Shown: positions 1-5,708 of the stretch, piece by piece | Layout: each line of letters begins with the position of its first letter | Numbering within the stretch: the first letter of the stretch is position 1 | Source of the DNA: an uncultured Clostridia bacterium | GTDB lineage: Bacteria; Bacillota; Clostridia; Christensenellales; Borkfalkiaceae | Direction of reading: 5' to 3' | NCBI GenBank assembly: GCA_947629225.1 | Contig: CANRCY010000020.1 | Coordinates: forward strand, 1-14,188 | Length of the DNA: 14,188 bases | Translations under genes and position numbers: made by a program | The notes under the pieces: model-generated | Database searches by the model: none | Told to the model about the DNA's origin: nothing | What the model saw: only the letters and a program-made list of their open reading frames with translations

Positions 1-237
1 GTCGCCATGACGGGGGAGATCACCCTGCGCGGCAAGGTGCTTCCCATCGGCGGGTTAAAGGAGAAGGCGCTCGCCGCCAGCCGTATCGGCATTCACGACA
101 TCATCATTCCCGAAGAGAACAAAAAGGACGTGGAGGAAATCCCCGAAACGATCCGCAAGGACCTCAACTTTATCTGCGTGAACAACGTAGACGAGGTGTT
201 CCGCAATGCGGTGACGGGGCTCGGTTATGCTCATTAA
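1..237 (+). CDS. lon: Lon protease, C-terminal end (partial)
   Basis: This is the last 78 codons of ATP-dependent protease Lon, cut by the left edge of the window. Lon is a cytoplasmic AAA+ serine protease that degrades misfolded and short-lived regulatory proteins. The visible part is the end of the S16 peptidase domain. The block TGEITLRGKVLPIGGLKEK is a family hallmark, and the first Lys of GGLKEK (codon at 58-60) is the catalytic lysine of the Ser-Lys dyad; the serine lies off the window. The later segment IPEENKKDVEEIP also matches Lon closely. The stop TAA at 235-237 lies inside the start region of engB, so the two genes overlap by 11 bases and are probably translationally coupled. Lon followed by engB is the usual Bacillota arrangement. 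Which Lon paralogue it is (LonA or LonB) cannot be fully settled from the tail, but pairing with engB suggests LonA. Confidence 0.96.
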   Translation, partial: VAMTGEITLRGKVLPIGGLKEKALAASRIGIHDIIIPEENKKDVEEIPETIRKDLNFICVNNVDEVFRNAVTGLGYAH

Positions 238-820
238 AGAGGCAAAATTCATGACGTCGGCGGCGCGGGCAGAGCAGTTTTTAAAGCCCGCCAAGCCGAT
301 GATCGCCGTGTGCGGAAAGTCCAATTCGGGCAAGAGCACCCTCATCAACCTGCTCGCGGGGAGAAAGGGGCTCGCCAAGACGAGCGCCGCGCCGGGCAGA
401 ACGCGGCTCGTCAACTATTTCGACTTCGGGGAGTTTCTCCTTGCCGACCTTCCCGGCTACGGCTATGCCGCCGTCTCCAAGGAGGAAAAGCTCAAATGGG
501 CAAAGACGCTCGACGCTTTTTTTGCCTGCAAAGAGGACATCGCGCATGTGTTCGTGCTCTCCGATATCCGCCGCGACCCCTCCGAAGACGACTTGCAGAT
601 GATAAATTTTTTGAATTATCATATCCTGCCCTTCACCGTCATCGCGACCAAGAGCGACAAGCTCTCCCGCATGAAGATCAAAGAACGGGTGCGCAAAGTG
701 GCGCAATGTTACGGGCTCGGCGAGGGGAACGTGATCGCCGTCTCGGGGCTCACGGGCGGCGGCAAAGAGGAGCTTCTCAAAAAAATCGAAAGTATTTTGG
801 AACAGAGCGGAGCGGAGTAA
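227..820 (+). CDS. engB: Ribosome biogenesis GTPase EngB (YsxC/YihA)
   Basis: A 197-residue TRAFAC-class GTPase needed for late assembly of the 50S ribosomal subunit. The G motifs are in order: G1 GKSNSGKS (residues 30-37; most relatives have GRSNVGKS), G2 Thr59 in PGRT, G3 DLPG (74-77) followed by YGYA, G4 TKSD (141-144) and G5 SGL (173-175). Length matches the family (about 195-200). The ATG at 227 is chosen because its product begins MLIKEAKFMTSA, which lines up with the N terminus of known EngB proteins; it overlaps the end of lon. There is no promoter of its own in view, so it is read from the lon transcript. The last codons form the 5' arm of a terminator hairpin. The V-to-S change in the P-loop is conservative, and the key Lys and Ser are present. 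Confidence 0.97.
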   Translation: MLIKEAKFMTSAARAEQFLKPAKPMIAVCGKSNSGKSTLINLLAGRKGLAKTSAAPGRTRLVNYFDFGEFLLADLPGYGYAAVSKEEKLKWAKTLDAFFACKEDIAHVFVLSDIRRDPSEDDLQMINFLNYHILPFTVIATKSDKLSRMKIKERVRKVAQCYGLGEGNVIAVSGLTGGGKEELLKKIESILEQSGAE

Positions 821-832
821 CGCTCCGCTTTT
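811..832 (+). terminator. Intrinsic terminator of lon-engB
   Basis: Stem AGCGGAG (811-817) and CTCCGCT (823-829) with a 5-base loop (818-822), followed by a short T run. The engB stop codon TAA (818-820) lies in the loop, so the 5' arm is coding sequence. The next promoter's -35 box starts only three bases after the T run. The tail is short, so termination may be partial. Confidence 0.7.
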
Positions 833-834
833 GC

Positions 835-863
835 TTGACAGCGGCGCATATCCGTGATAAAAT
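835..863 (+). promoter_or_regulatory. Near-consensus SigA promoter of the lipoprotein gene
   Basis: -35 TTGACA (835-840, perfect), a 17-bp spacer, and -10 TAAAAT (858-863, 5 of 6), preceded by TGA giving an extended -10. Predicted transcription start is near 870, leaving a leader of only about 18 nt before the ATG at 888. It is the strongest-looking promoter in the window. Confidence 0.85.
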
Positions 864-887
864 GCAACCGTTCTTACGAGGTGATCT

Positions 888-1358
888 ATGAAAAAACCGA
901 TCCGTATGCTCCTTTCCGCAGTTGCATTTGCGCTCATGCTTGTCCTTTTCACCGCCTGCGCGGGACCCAAATGGGAACTCGGCGCGTCCGCTGAAAAAAA
1001 GACGGTCGCCCCAAGCGAGAGCTTTACCGTCACCGTCACGACGAAGAATGTCGGCGGGGATTTCAAGTGCGACCATCAGACAAAGGACGTCGGCGCGGCG
1101 CCTTCCCTCTATCTCGACGTCGGCACGGGCAGGGTGTATCTCGCCTTCGATGTGCGCGCAACGGACGACGAAGTGCGCGAGGTCGCCTTTGCGGGCGGGG
1201 AAACGGTCACGGTAGAGTGGACCTTCCGCGCCAATGTTCTCGACGTCAGTAACCCCAAGGAAATGGCGGCTCCCGCGGGCAAATATACCTTGCGGCTCAC
1301 CTTCCTCGGAACGGAGAAGATCATAGAGGACTTCCTCGAGATCAAAGTCGGAGAATAA
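888..1358 (+). CDS. Small predicted lipoprotein, Ig-like/BsuPI-like fold, function unknown
   Basis: A 156-residue protein I do not recognise by name. The N terminus is a type II signal peptide: positive MKKPIRM, a hydrophobic stretch (residues 8-22), and FTAC with Cys24 as the likely lipidated residue (Phe at -3 is slightly off the usual Leu/Val/Ala). The mature part of about 130 residues is rich in alternating beta-strand patterns (SFTVTVTTKN, GETVTVEWTF, PAGKYTLRLTFLG). This resembles Ig-like domains such as the BsuPI/CARDB type, in which a PGxYxLxxxF strand closes the fold; that resemblance is inference. Only two cysteines remain besides nothing catalytic being evident. It has a GAGGTG ribosome binding site (878-883), its own strong promoter and its own strong terminator, so it is a single-gene unit inserted between engB and rpsB. 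It is probably anchored to the outer face of the membrane. Confidence 0.85.
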   Translation: MKKPIRMLLSAVAFALMLVLFTACAGPKWELGASAEKKTVAPSESFTVTVTTKNVGGDFKCDHQTKDVGAAPSLYLDVGTGRVYLAFDVRATDDEVREVAFAGGETVTVEWTFRANVLDVSNPKEMAAPAGKYTLRLTFLGTEKIIEDFLEIKVGE

Positions 1359-1369
1359 GAGAGCAGTTT

Positions 1370-1414
1370 GCCGCCGCGCCGCGAAAAAAATTCGCGGCGC
1401 GGCGGCGTTTTTTT
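1370..1414 (+). terminator. Strong intrinsic terminator after the lipoprotein gene
   Basis: A perfect 16-bp stem, 1370-1385 with 1391-1406, made of GCC/GCG steps and closed by two A-T pairs. It has an A5 loop and a run of seven T (1408-1414), then a second T6 run after GCG. It insulates the rpsB promoter from upstream transcription. Confidence 0.95.
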
Positions 1415-1445
1415 GCGTTTTTTCGGTATTCCCCCCGAAAAGAAC

Positions 1446-1474
1446 TTGCAAAAATTTTGCGGGTATGTTATACT
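1446..1474 (+). promoter_or_regulatory. rpsB-tsf promoter
   Basis: -35 TTGCAA (1446-1451), a 17-bp spacer and -10 TATACT (1469-1474), with TGT immediately upstream forming an extended -10. Predicted start is near 1481, which leaves a structured leader of about 125 nt before rpsB. The two hexamers and the spacer length are the same as at the pyrH promoter (3630-3658). Confidence 0.88.
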
Positions 1475-1481
1475 TTATCGG

Positions 1482-1581
1482 TCTGCGGCAAGGTTGCCGC
1501 GGAAAATCCACACCTTCTTCTGCGCCGCTCGCCGTGCCCCGTAAATCTATTCCTGCGGGGAAGGAGCGGAACTGCCGCAGA
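1482..1581 (+). promoter_or_regulatory. Structured rpsB leader with two mutually exclusive folds (candidate S2 autoregulatory site)
   Basis: TCTGCGGCA (1482-1490) at the predicted 5' end can pair perfectly over 9 bp with TGCCGCAGA (1573-1581), just upstream of the Shine-Dalgarno region. The same 5' bases can instead form a local hairpin with TGCCGC (1495-1500). Inside the long-range fold, CCCCGTA (1537-1543) pairs with TGCGGGG (1554-1560, one G-U). Alternating folds ahead of a ribosomal protein gene suggest feedback control; in gammaproteobacteria rpsB-tsf is repressed by S2 through its leader. The structure is seen in the sequence; the role is inferred. Confidence 0.5.
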
Positions 1582-1596
1582 GAGGGGAGGAAAAAC

Positions 1597-1601
1597 GGAG
1601 G
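1597..1601 (+). promoter_or_regulatory. Shine-Dalgarno site fixing the rpsB start
   Basis: GGAGG five bases before the ATG at 1607. It decides against the in-frame upstream start at 1457, which would add 50 residues, would begin upstream of the -10 box and would not be in the mRNA. Confidence 0.88.
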
Positions 1602-1606
1602 ATTTT

Positions 1607-2419
1607 ATGGCAGTTATCACCATGAAACAACTTCTCGAAGCGGGCGTCCATTTCGGGCACCAGACGAGAAAGTGGAACCCCAAGATGAAGAAGTACATCT
1701 TCGCAGCCCGTCACGACATTCACATCATCGACCTCGAAAAGACGGCGAAACTCGTCGAAGAGGCGTATGCCTACGTCGTCGATATGGTCAAGTCGGGCAA
1801 GACGGTGCTCTTCGTCGGCACAAAGCGTCAGGCACAGGACGCCATCAAGGAAGAGGCGGAGCGCTGCGGACAGTACTACGTCAACTCCCGTTGGCTGGGC
1901 GGCTGCCTCACCAACTTCAAGACCATCCGCGGGCGCATCGAGTATCTCGAAAAGCTCGAAAGAATGGAAGAGAGCGGCGAGTTCGACCTGCTCCCCAAGA
2001 AGGAAGTGCTCGGGCTCAAAAAGGAGATGGCGAAACTTCAGGAGAACTTGGGCGGCATCAAGAACATGCGCTCGTTGCCCGGGCTTCTGTTCGTCGTCGA
2101 TCCCCATGAAGAGGACATCGCCGTCGCCGAAGCGCGCAAACTGCACATTCCGATCGTCGCGATCACCGATACCAACTGCGATCCCGACCTCATCGACTAT
2201 GTGATCCCCGGCAACGACGACGCGATCCGCGCCATCAAGCTCCTTTCGTCCGTGATCGCCAACGCCGTGATCGAGGCGAACGAGGGCGGCACGTTCGAAG
2301 TGAAGGAAGAGGACGAGGGAGCGGAAGCGCCCGCCGAAGCTGCCGAGCCCGCCGAAGAACCTGCGGAAGCGCCCGCCGAAGCCGAAGTTCCCGCCGAAGC
2401 GCCCGCAGCCGAAGAGTAA
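1607..2419 (+). CDS. rpsB: 30S ribosomal protein S2
   Basis: A 270-residue S2 protein of the small ribosomal subunit, which sits on the back of the 30S near the mRNA exit and is among the last proteins to join. The start MAVITMKQLLEAGVHFGHQT and the blocks WNPKMKKYIF, HIIDLEKT, NSRWLGGCLTNF and VAITDTNCDPDLIDYVIPGNDDA are all typical. The bacterial core ends at about residue 230. Beyond it is a tail of about 40 residues made almost only of Ala, Glu and Pro, with PAEAP-like units, longer than the S2 tail of Bacillus. The gene is followed after 21 bases by tsf, the normal partner. Expression is probably set by the promoter at 1446-1474 and the folded leader. Confidence 0.98.
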   Translation: MAVITMKQLLEAGVHFGHQTRKWNPKMKKYIFAARHDIHIIDLEKTAKLVEEAYAYVVDMVKSGKTVLFVGTKRQAQDAIKEEAERCGQYYVNSRWLGGCLTNFKTIRGRIEYLEKLERMEESGEFDLLPKKEVLGLKKEMAKLQENLGGIKNMRSLPGLLFVVDPHEEDIAVAEARKLHIPIVAITDTNCDPDLIDYVIPGNDDAIRAIKLLSSVIANAVIEANEGGTFEVKEEDEGAEAPAEAAEPAEEPAEAPAEAEVPAEAPAAEE

Positions 2420-2440
2420 AAATCATAAGGAGATCAATAT

Positions 2441-3346
2441 ATGGCATCGTTTACAGCGAAAGACGTTATGGCGCTCCGCGAACAGACGGACGCAGGAATG
2501 ATGGATTGCAAGCGCGCCCTTACGGACGCGGACGGCGATATGCAAAAGGCGGCGGAACTTCTCCGTGAGAGAGGGATCGCCAAAGCCGCAAAGCGTGCGA
2601 GCAAGGTCGCAGCCGAAGGGCTCGTGTATGCCTATGTCGCAAACGGGACGGGCGTGCTCGTCGAAGTCAACTGCGAGTCCGACTTTGTCGCAAACGGCGA
2701 AAAGTTCTCCTCCCTCGTGCAGGCGGTCGCGCAGATCGCCGCCGAGAAAAAGCCCGCCGACGTAGAGGCGCTCCTTGCCCTCGATATGGGCGGCAGAACG
2801 GTCGAGACCTTCCTGCAAGAGCAGACGGGCGTCATCGGCGAAAAGATCTCCGTGCGCCGCTTTGTCTGCTTCGAGAGCGCGGGGCTCATCGAGACCTATA
2901 TCCACATGGGCGGCACGCGCGGCGTTATGCTCAACTTTGCGGGCGCAGACACTCCCGAAACGAGAGAGCTCGCCCACAACGTGGCGCTCCACGCGGCGTT
3001 TGCCACTCCTCGCTATCTTGCGGCGGCAGACGTTCCCGCAGAGGTCGTCGCGCATGAGAAAGAAATTCTCAAAAAGGAAGTCATGAACGAGGGCAAGCCC
3101 GAGGCGATCGCCGAAAAGATCGTGCAGGGCAGGGTGAAGAAGTTCTTCGAAGACAACTGCTTGCTCGAACAGAAGTATGTGAAGGACGATTCCGTCACCG
3201 TCGGTCAGCTCATCGCAAACACCGCGAAGACTTCCCCCGTCTCCCTCAAAGAGTTCTGCTGCTTCGTGCGCGGGGAAGGGATCGAAAAGAAAGCCGAGGA
3301 TCTCTCCGAAGAAGTCGCGAAACAGGTCGAGGCAATGAAGAAGTAA
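2441..3346 (+). CDS. tsf: Translation elongation factor Ts
   Basis: A 301-residue EF-Ts, the guanine nucleotide exchange factor that releases GDP from EF-Tu so it can bind GTP and aminoacyl-tRNA again. The N-terminal UBA-like domain carries the signature TDAGMMDCKRAL (residues 16-27), which contacts EF-Tu. The core domain carries VNCESDFVAN (77-84 region), with the Asp-Phe pair (81-82) that reaches the Mg-binding region of EF-Tu. Length is close to the Bacillus protein (about 293). AAGGAG (2428-2433) lies eight bases upstream of the ATG. It is co-transcribed with rpsB, 21 bases downstream, with no promoter between them, and ends at the terminator at 3366-3397. Confidence 0.98.
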   Translation: MASFTAKDVMALREQTDAGMMDCKRALTDADGDMQKAAELLRERGIAKAAKRASKVAAEGLVYAYVANGTGVLVEVNCESDFVANGEKFSSLVQAVAQIAAEKKPADVEALLALDMGGRTVETFLQEQTGVIGEKISVRRFVCFESAGLIETYIHMGGTRGVMLNFAGADTPETRELAHNVALHAAFATPRYLAAADVPAEVVAHEKEILKKEVMNEGKPEAIAEKIVQGRVKKFFEDNCLLEQKYVKDDSVTVGQLIANTAKTSPVSLKEFCCFVRGEGIEKKAEDLSEEVAKQVEAMKK

Positions 3347-3365
3347 ACAAAGATTGCAGTCATTC

Positions 3366-3397
3366 AAACAGTCGTCCCTTCGGTCGGCTGTTTTTTT
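3366..3397 (+). terminator. Intrinsic terminator of rpsB-tsf
   Basis: AAACAGTCG (3366-3374) pairs with CGGCTGTTT (3385-3393) with one T-G wobble and a 10-base loop, followed by a T run ending at 3397. It ends the two-gene operon and separates it from pyrH. Confidence 0.9.
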
Positions 3398-3455
3398 GTA
3401 AAAGAAAACCACGCGATAGCCGCGTGATTCAAGAGAGGCTTTTTGCATATTCTCG

Positions 3456-3486
3456 CCCTCCCCCGCGCGGAACGCGCGGGGGAGGG
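3456..3486. repeat. Perfect 14-bp G/C inverted repeat
   Basis: CCCTCCCCCGCGCG (3456-3469) and its exact complement (3473-3486) are separated by only GAA. The right side continues as G-runs (GGGGG at 3484-3488, GGGG at 3491-3494). As RNA it would be an extremely stable hairpin. There is no T run, so it is not a standard terminator. It could be part of a mobile palindromic repeat, an mRNA stabiliser or a backup stop for transcription. Confidence 0.85.
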
Positions 3487-3518
3487 GGTAGGGGAGAGCA
3501 CGACTTATTAAAAATGCA

Positions 3519-3562
3519 GTAGAGATTTCTCGATTCCGTTTCCGCACCACTCGAAATGACAT
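3519..3562. repeat. Possible dispersed intergenic palindromic repeat
   Basis: The pattern GTAGAGATTTCTCG, a short spacer, then CTCGAAATGACA resembles short interspersed palindromes (ATTTC...GAAATGACA type) that I know from intergenic regions of many bacterial genomes. ATTTC (3524-3528 area) can pair with GAAAT (3553-3557). The match is from memory, and the copy number in this genome cannot be seen here. Confidence 0.35.
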
Positions 3563-3629
3563 TGAAAGGCGGCGTCTCACTTTCTTCCTCGCACCCGTAC
3601 CCTTATAACAAAATATTTCGGGGAAGGTA

Positions 3630-3658
3630 TTGCAATTTTTGCCAAACTATGGTATACT
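3630..3658 (+). promoter_or_regulatory. pyrH operon promoter
   Basis: -35 TTGCAA (3630-3635), a 17-bp spacer and -10 TATACT (3653-3658), the same hexamers as the rpsB promoter. Predicted start is near 3665, giving a leader of about 22 nt before the ATG at 3687. It probably drives pyrH-frr-uppS-cdsA and, by read-through, dxr-rseP. Confidence 0.88.
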
Positions 3659-3686
3659 GAAAAAAATCAAACTGCGGGAGTATGCT

Positions 3687-4397
3687 ATGCAACCCAAATA
3701 TAAACGCGTTTTGCTCAAACTCTCGGGCGAGGCGCTCGCGGGCGAGCAAAAATTCGGGCTTAACGAAAAAGTCGTCTCCATGGTTGTCGACCAGCTCGTA
3801 AAGGTCCATAATATGGGGGTAGACATTGCCCTCGTCATCGGCGGAGGCAACTTCTGGCGGGGAAGGCAGGGCACCATGATGGAGCGCACCACCGCCGATC
3901 AGATGGGGATGCTCGCCACCGTGATGAATTCCCTCGCCATGATGGACGCCATCGAACAAAAGGGGATCCCCACCCGCGTGCAGACCGCCCTCAACATGGT
4001 CTCCGTCGCCGAGCCCTATGTGCTCCGCAAGGCGCTCCACCACTTCGAAAAAGGGCGTATCGTCATCATGGCGTGCGGCACGGGCAACCCGTACTGCTCG
4101 ACCGACACGGCGGCGGCACAGCGCGCCTGCGAGATCAAAGCCGACGTTTTGCTCATGGCAAAGAACGTCGACGGGATTTACGACAGCGACCCCAACACCA
4201 ACCCCAAGGCGAAGAAGTACGAAAAGCTGACTTTTTCGCAGATCCTGAACCAAGGGTTGAAGGCAATGGACGCCACCGCCGCCACCATGTGCATGGAAAA
4301 TCATATTCCCGTGCTCGCATTTGCGCTCAACGAGCCCGACAGCGTGCTCCGCGCCGTGTGCGGCGAACAGCTCGGCACGCTCATCTCCAACGAATAA
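3687..4397 (+). CDS. pyrH: Uridylate kinase (UMP kinase)
   Basis: A 236-residue bacterial UMP kinase of the amino acid kinase fold. It makes UDP from UMP and ATP, a step shared by RNA, DNA and cell-wall precursor synthesis; the family works as a hexamer activated by GTP and inhibited by UTP. Visible motifs are LLKLSGEAL (residues 9-17), VIGGGNFWRG (50-59), GTGNPYCSTDTAAAQRA (131-147) for UMP and phosphate contacts, and LLMAKNVDGIYDSDP (155-169) near the ATP site. The ATG at 3687 is chosen over the frame-opening ATG at 3630. It gives the family N terminus MQPKYKRVLLKLSGEA and follows a GCGGGAG site (3674-3680), whereas 3630 lies inside the promoter. It is followed by frr after 34 bases. Confidence 0.98.
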   Translation: MQPKYKRVLLKLSGEALAGEQKFGLNEKVVSMVVDQLVKVHNMGVDIALVIGGGNFWRGRQGTMMERTTADQMGMLATVMNSLAMMDAIEQKGIPTRVQTALNMVSVAEPYVLRKALHHFEKGRIVIMACGTGNPYCSTDTAAAQRACEIKADVLLMAKNVDGIYDSDPNTNPKAKKYEKLTFSQILNQGLKAMDATAATMCMENHIPVLAFALNEPDSVLRAVCGEQLGTLISNE

Positions 4398-4431
4398 CTT
4401 TATTCAAATAAAATCAAAGAGAGGAAAAGTC

Positions 4432-5001
4432 ATGGAAAACGAAAAAGTGGAAGAGATCTTGCTTGTTCTCGAAGACAAACTCGAAAAAGCCAAAAACGTA
4501 TTGCAAGACGACTACGCCGCCATCCGCGCGGGGCGCGCCAATCCGCACGTCCTCGATAAATTGCAGGTGGAAGCCTACGGCATGATGAGCCCCTTGAAAC
4601 AGCTCGGCAACATCTCGGTCGCGGACGCAAGGTGCCTCGTCATCGCCCCGTGGGACAAATCGCTGCTCAAATCCATCGAAAAAGCGATCCAAGCCTCCAA
4701 CATCGGGATCAATCCCACCAACGACGGGAACGTCATCCGCCTCGTCTTCCCCGAACTCACCGAGGAACGCAGAAAGGACCTCGTGAAGCAGGTGAGAAAG
4801 ATGGGGGAGGAGACCAAGGTCGCCGCCCGCAACATCAGAAGGGAGGCGATGGAGGGGATCAAAAAGCTCAAAACGGGCAAGGAAATTTCCGAAGACGAAG
4901 CCTCGAACGCAGAGACGGACGTGGAAGACGCCATCGCAAAATGTATCGCCGAGATCGATAAACTCGTTTCCGCCAAGGAAAAGGATTTGATGACGATCTG
5001 A
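4432..5001 (+). CDS. frr: Ribosome recycling factor
   Basis: A 189-residue ribosome recycling factor, which with EF-G splits post-termination ribosomes into subunits. The three-helix-bundle domain and the small beta domain are both present. The family block AAIRAGRANP (residues 29-38) and the segments INPTNDGNVIRLVFPELTEERRKDLVKQVRK and VAARNIRREA are typical. Length is near the usual 185. The start ATG at 4432 follows GAGAGGA (4419-4425) with normal spacing; an earlier in-frame ATG at 4321 lies inside pyrH and is not used. The stop TGA (4999-5001) shares its last base with the uppS start ATG (TGATG), so translation of the two is probably coupled. Confidence 0.98.
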   Translation: MENEKVEEILLVLEDKLEKAKNVLQDDYAAIRAGRANPHVLDKLQVEAYGMMSPLKQLGNISVADARCLVIAPWDKSLLKSIEKAIQASNIGINPTNDGNVIRLVFPELTEERRKDLVKQVRKMGEETKVAARNIRREAMEGIKKLKTGKEISEDEASNAETDVEDAIAKCIAEIDKLVSAKEKDLMTI

Positions 5002-5678
5002 TGGGCATTCCGCGGCATGTCGCCATCATCATGGACGGAAACGGGCGCTGGGCGAAAAAGCGCCTTCTTCCGCGCGTCGCCGGGCACCGCGAGGGGATGA
5101 AGCGGATGGTCTCGCTGAGCGACCATGCCTTCGACGCGGGCGTGGAATATGTGACGCTCTACGCCCTCTCCTGCGAGAACCTCTTCCGCCCGCAAGCGGA
5201 ATTGGACGGGCTGTTCGAGCTGTTCCGCACCTATTTTACCCAAAACGTCGAACATCTCGTGCAAAAAAACATCTCGTTGCGCGTGATAGGGGACCTTGCG
5301 CTCCTTCCGTCCGACATCGCCCTTCTCGCCCGCAAGGGAGAGGAACGTACGGCGGGCGGAACGCGGGGGACGCTTGTGCTCGCCGTCGCCTACGGCGGCA
5401 GACAGGAGCTCCTTTCCGCGGTCAATGCCGCGGTGCGCGGGGGAAAAGAACTTGACGAAGAGGGTTTCCGCGGGCTCCTGTCCACGGCGGAATTCCCCGA
5501 TCCCGACCTTCTCATACGGACGGGAAACGAAAAGAGACTTTCGAACTTTTTACTTTGGCAAAGCGCCTATACGGAGCTATACTTTTCCGAGAAGATGTTT
5601 CCCGCCTTTACCGACGCCGATCTGGACAGGGCGCTCAAAGATTACGCGGGCAGGGAACGCAGGTACGGCAGGATATAG
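5001..5678 (+). CDS. uppS: Undecaprenyl diphosphate synthase (cis-prenyltransferase)
   Basis: A 225-residue cis-prenyltransferase that adds isopentenyl units to farnesyl diphosphate to give the C55 lipid carrier for peptidoglycan and wall polymers. The N-terminal block HVAIIMDGNGRWAKKR carries catalytic Asp12 and is followed by GHREG (His29). TLYALSCENLFRP (53-64) corresponds to the usual TLYAFSTENWKRP, with Trp replaced by Leu. AVAYGGRQEL (128-137) and LLIRTGNEKRLSNFLLWQ (170-187), with Arg173, Arg179 and Ser181, bind the diphosphates. Length is slightly short compared with Bacillus and E. coli (about 250-260), mostly because the N terminus starts directly at the catalytic block. It overlaps frr by one base and precedes cdsA by 30 bases. 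The closest alternative is a shorter-chain cis-prenyltransferase, but the context favours UppS. Confidence 0.94.
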   Translation: MGIPRHVAIIMDGNGRWAKKRLLPRVAGHREGMKRMVSLSDHAFDAGVEYVTLYALSCENLFRPQAELDGLFELFRTYFTQNVEHLVQKNISLRVIGDLALLPSDIALLARKGEERTAGGTRGTLVLAVAYGGRQELLSAVNAAVRGGKELDEEGFRGLLSTAEFPDPDLLIRTGNEKRLSNFLLWQSAYTELYFSEKMFPAFTDADLDRALKDYAGRERRYGRI

Positions 5679-5708
5679 CGGATTTGCAAAGGGAGATACA
5701 GAACAAAC

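Larger units (their letters stand above)
3398..3629 (+). other. Non-coding stretch between tsf and pyrH with hairpins, no gene seen
   Basis: No convincing reading frame with a ribosome binding site is present. The stretch has a small hairpin CACGCG/CGCGTG (3410-3426), the large G/C hairpin at 3456-3486, and a repeat-like piece at 3519-3562. The rest, 3563-3629, is a pyrimidine-rich then A/T-rich run leading into the pyrH promoter. The gap of about 340 bases between the two genes is unusual in an otherwise tightly packed window and may hold one or more dispersed intergenic repeats. Confidence 0.55.

Noticed and set aside
281..1066. 261-residue open frame on the minus strand across engB and the lipoprotein gene
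   Set aside because: It spans two genes, a terminator and a promoter on the opposite strand; composition is that of a shadow frame.
3478..3494. G-quadruplex in the tsf-pyrH spacer
   Set aside because: Only three G-runs of four or more occur, so a full four-strand structure would need two layers only; the inverted repeat explains the bases better.
2423..3580. 385-residue open frame on the minus strand across tsf
   Set aside because: It is the antisense shadow of tsf in GC-rich DNA. There is no ribosome binding site, no recognisable domain, and tsf is certain on the other strand.
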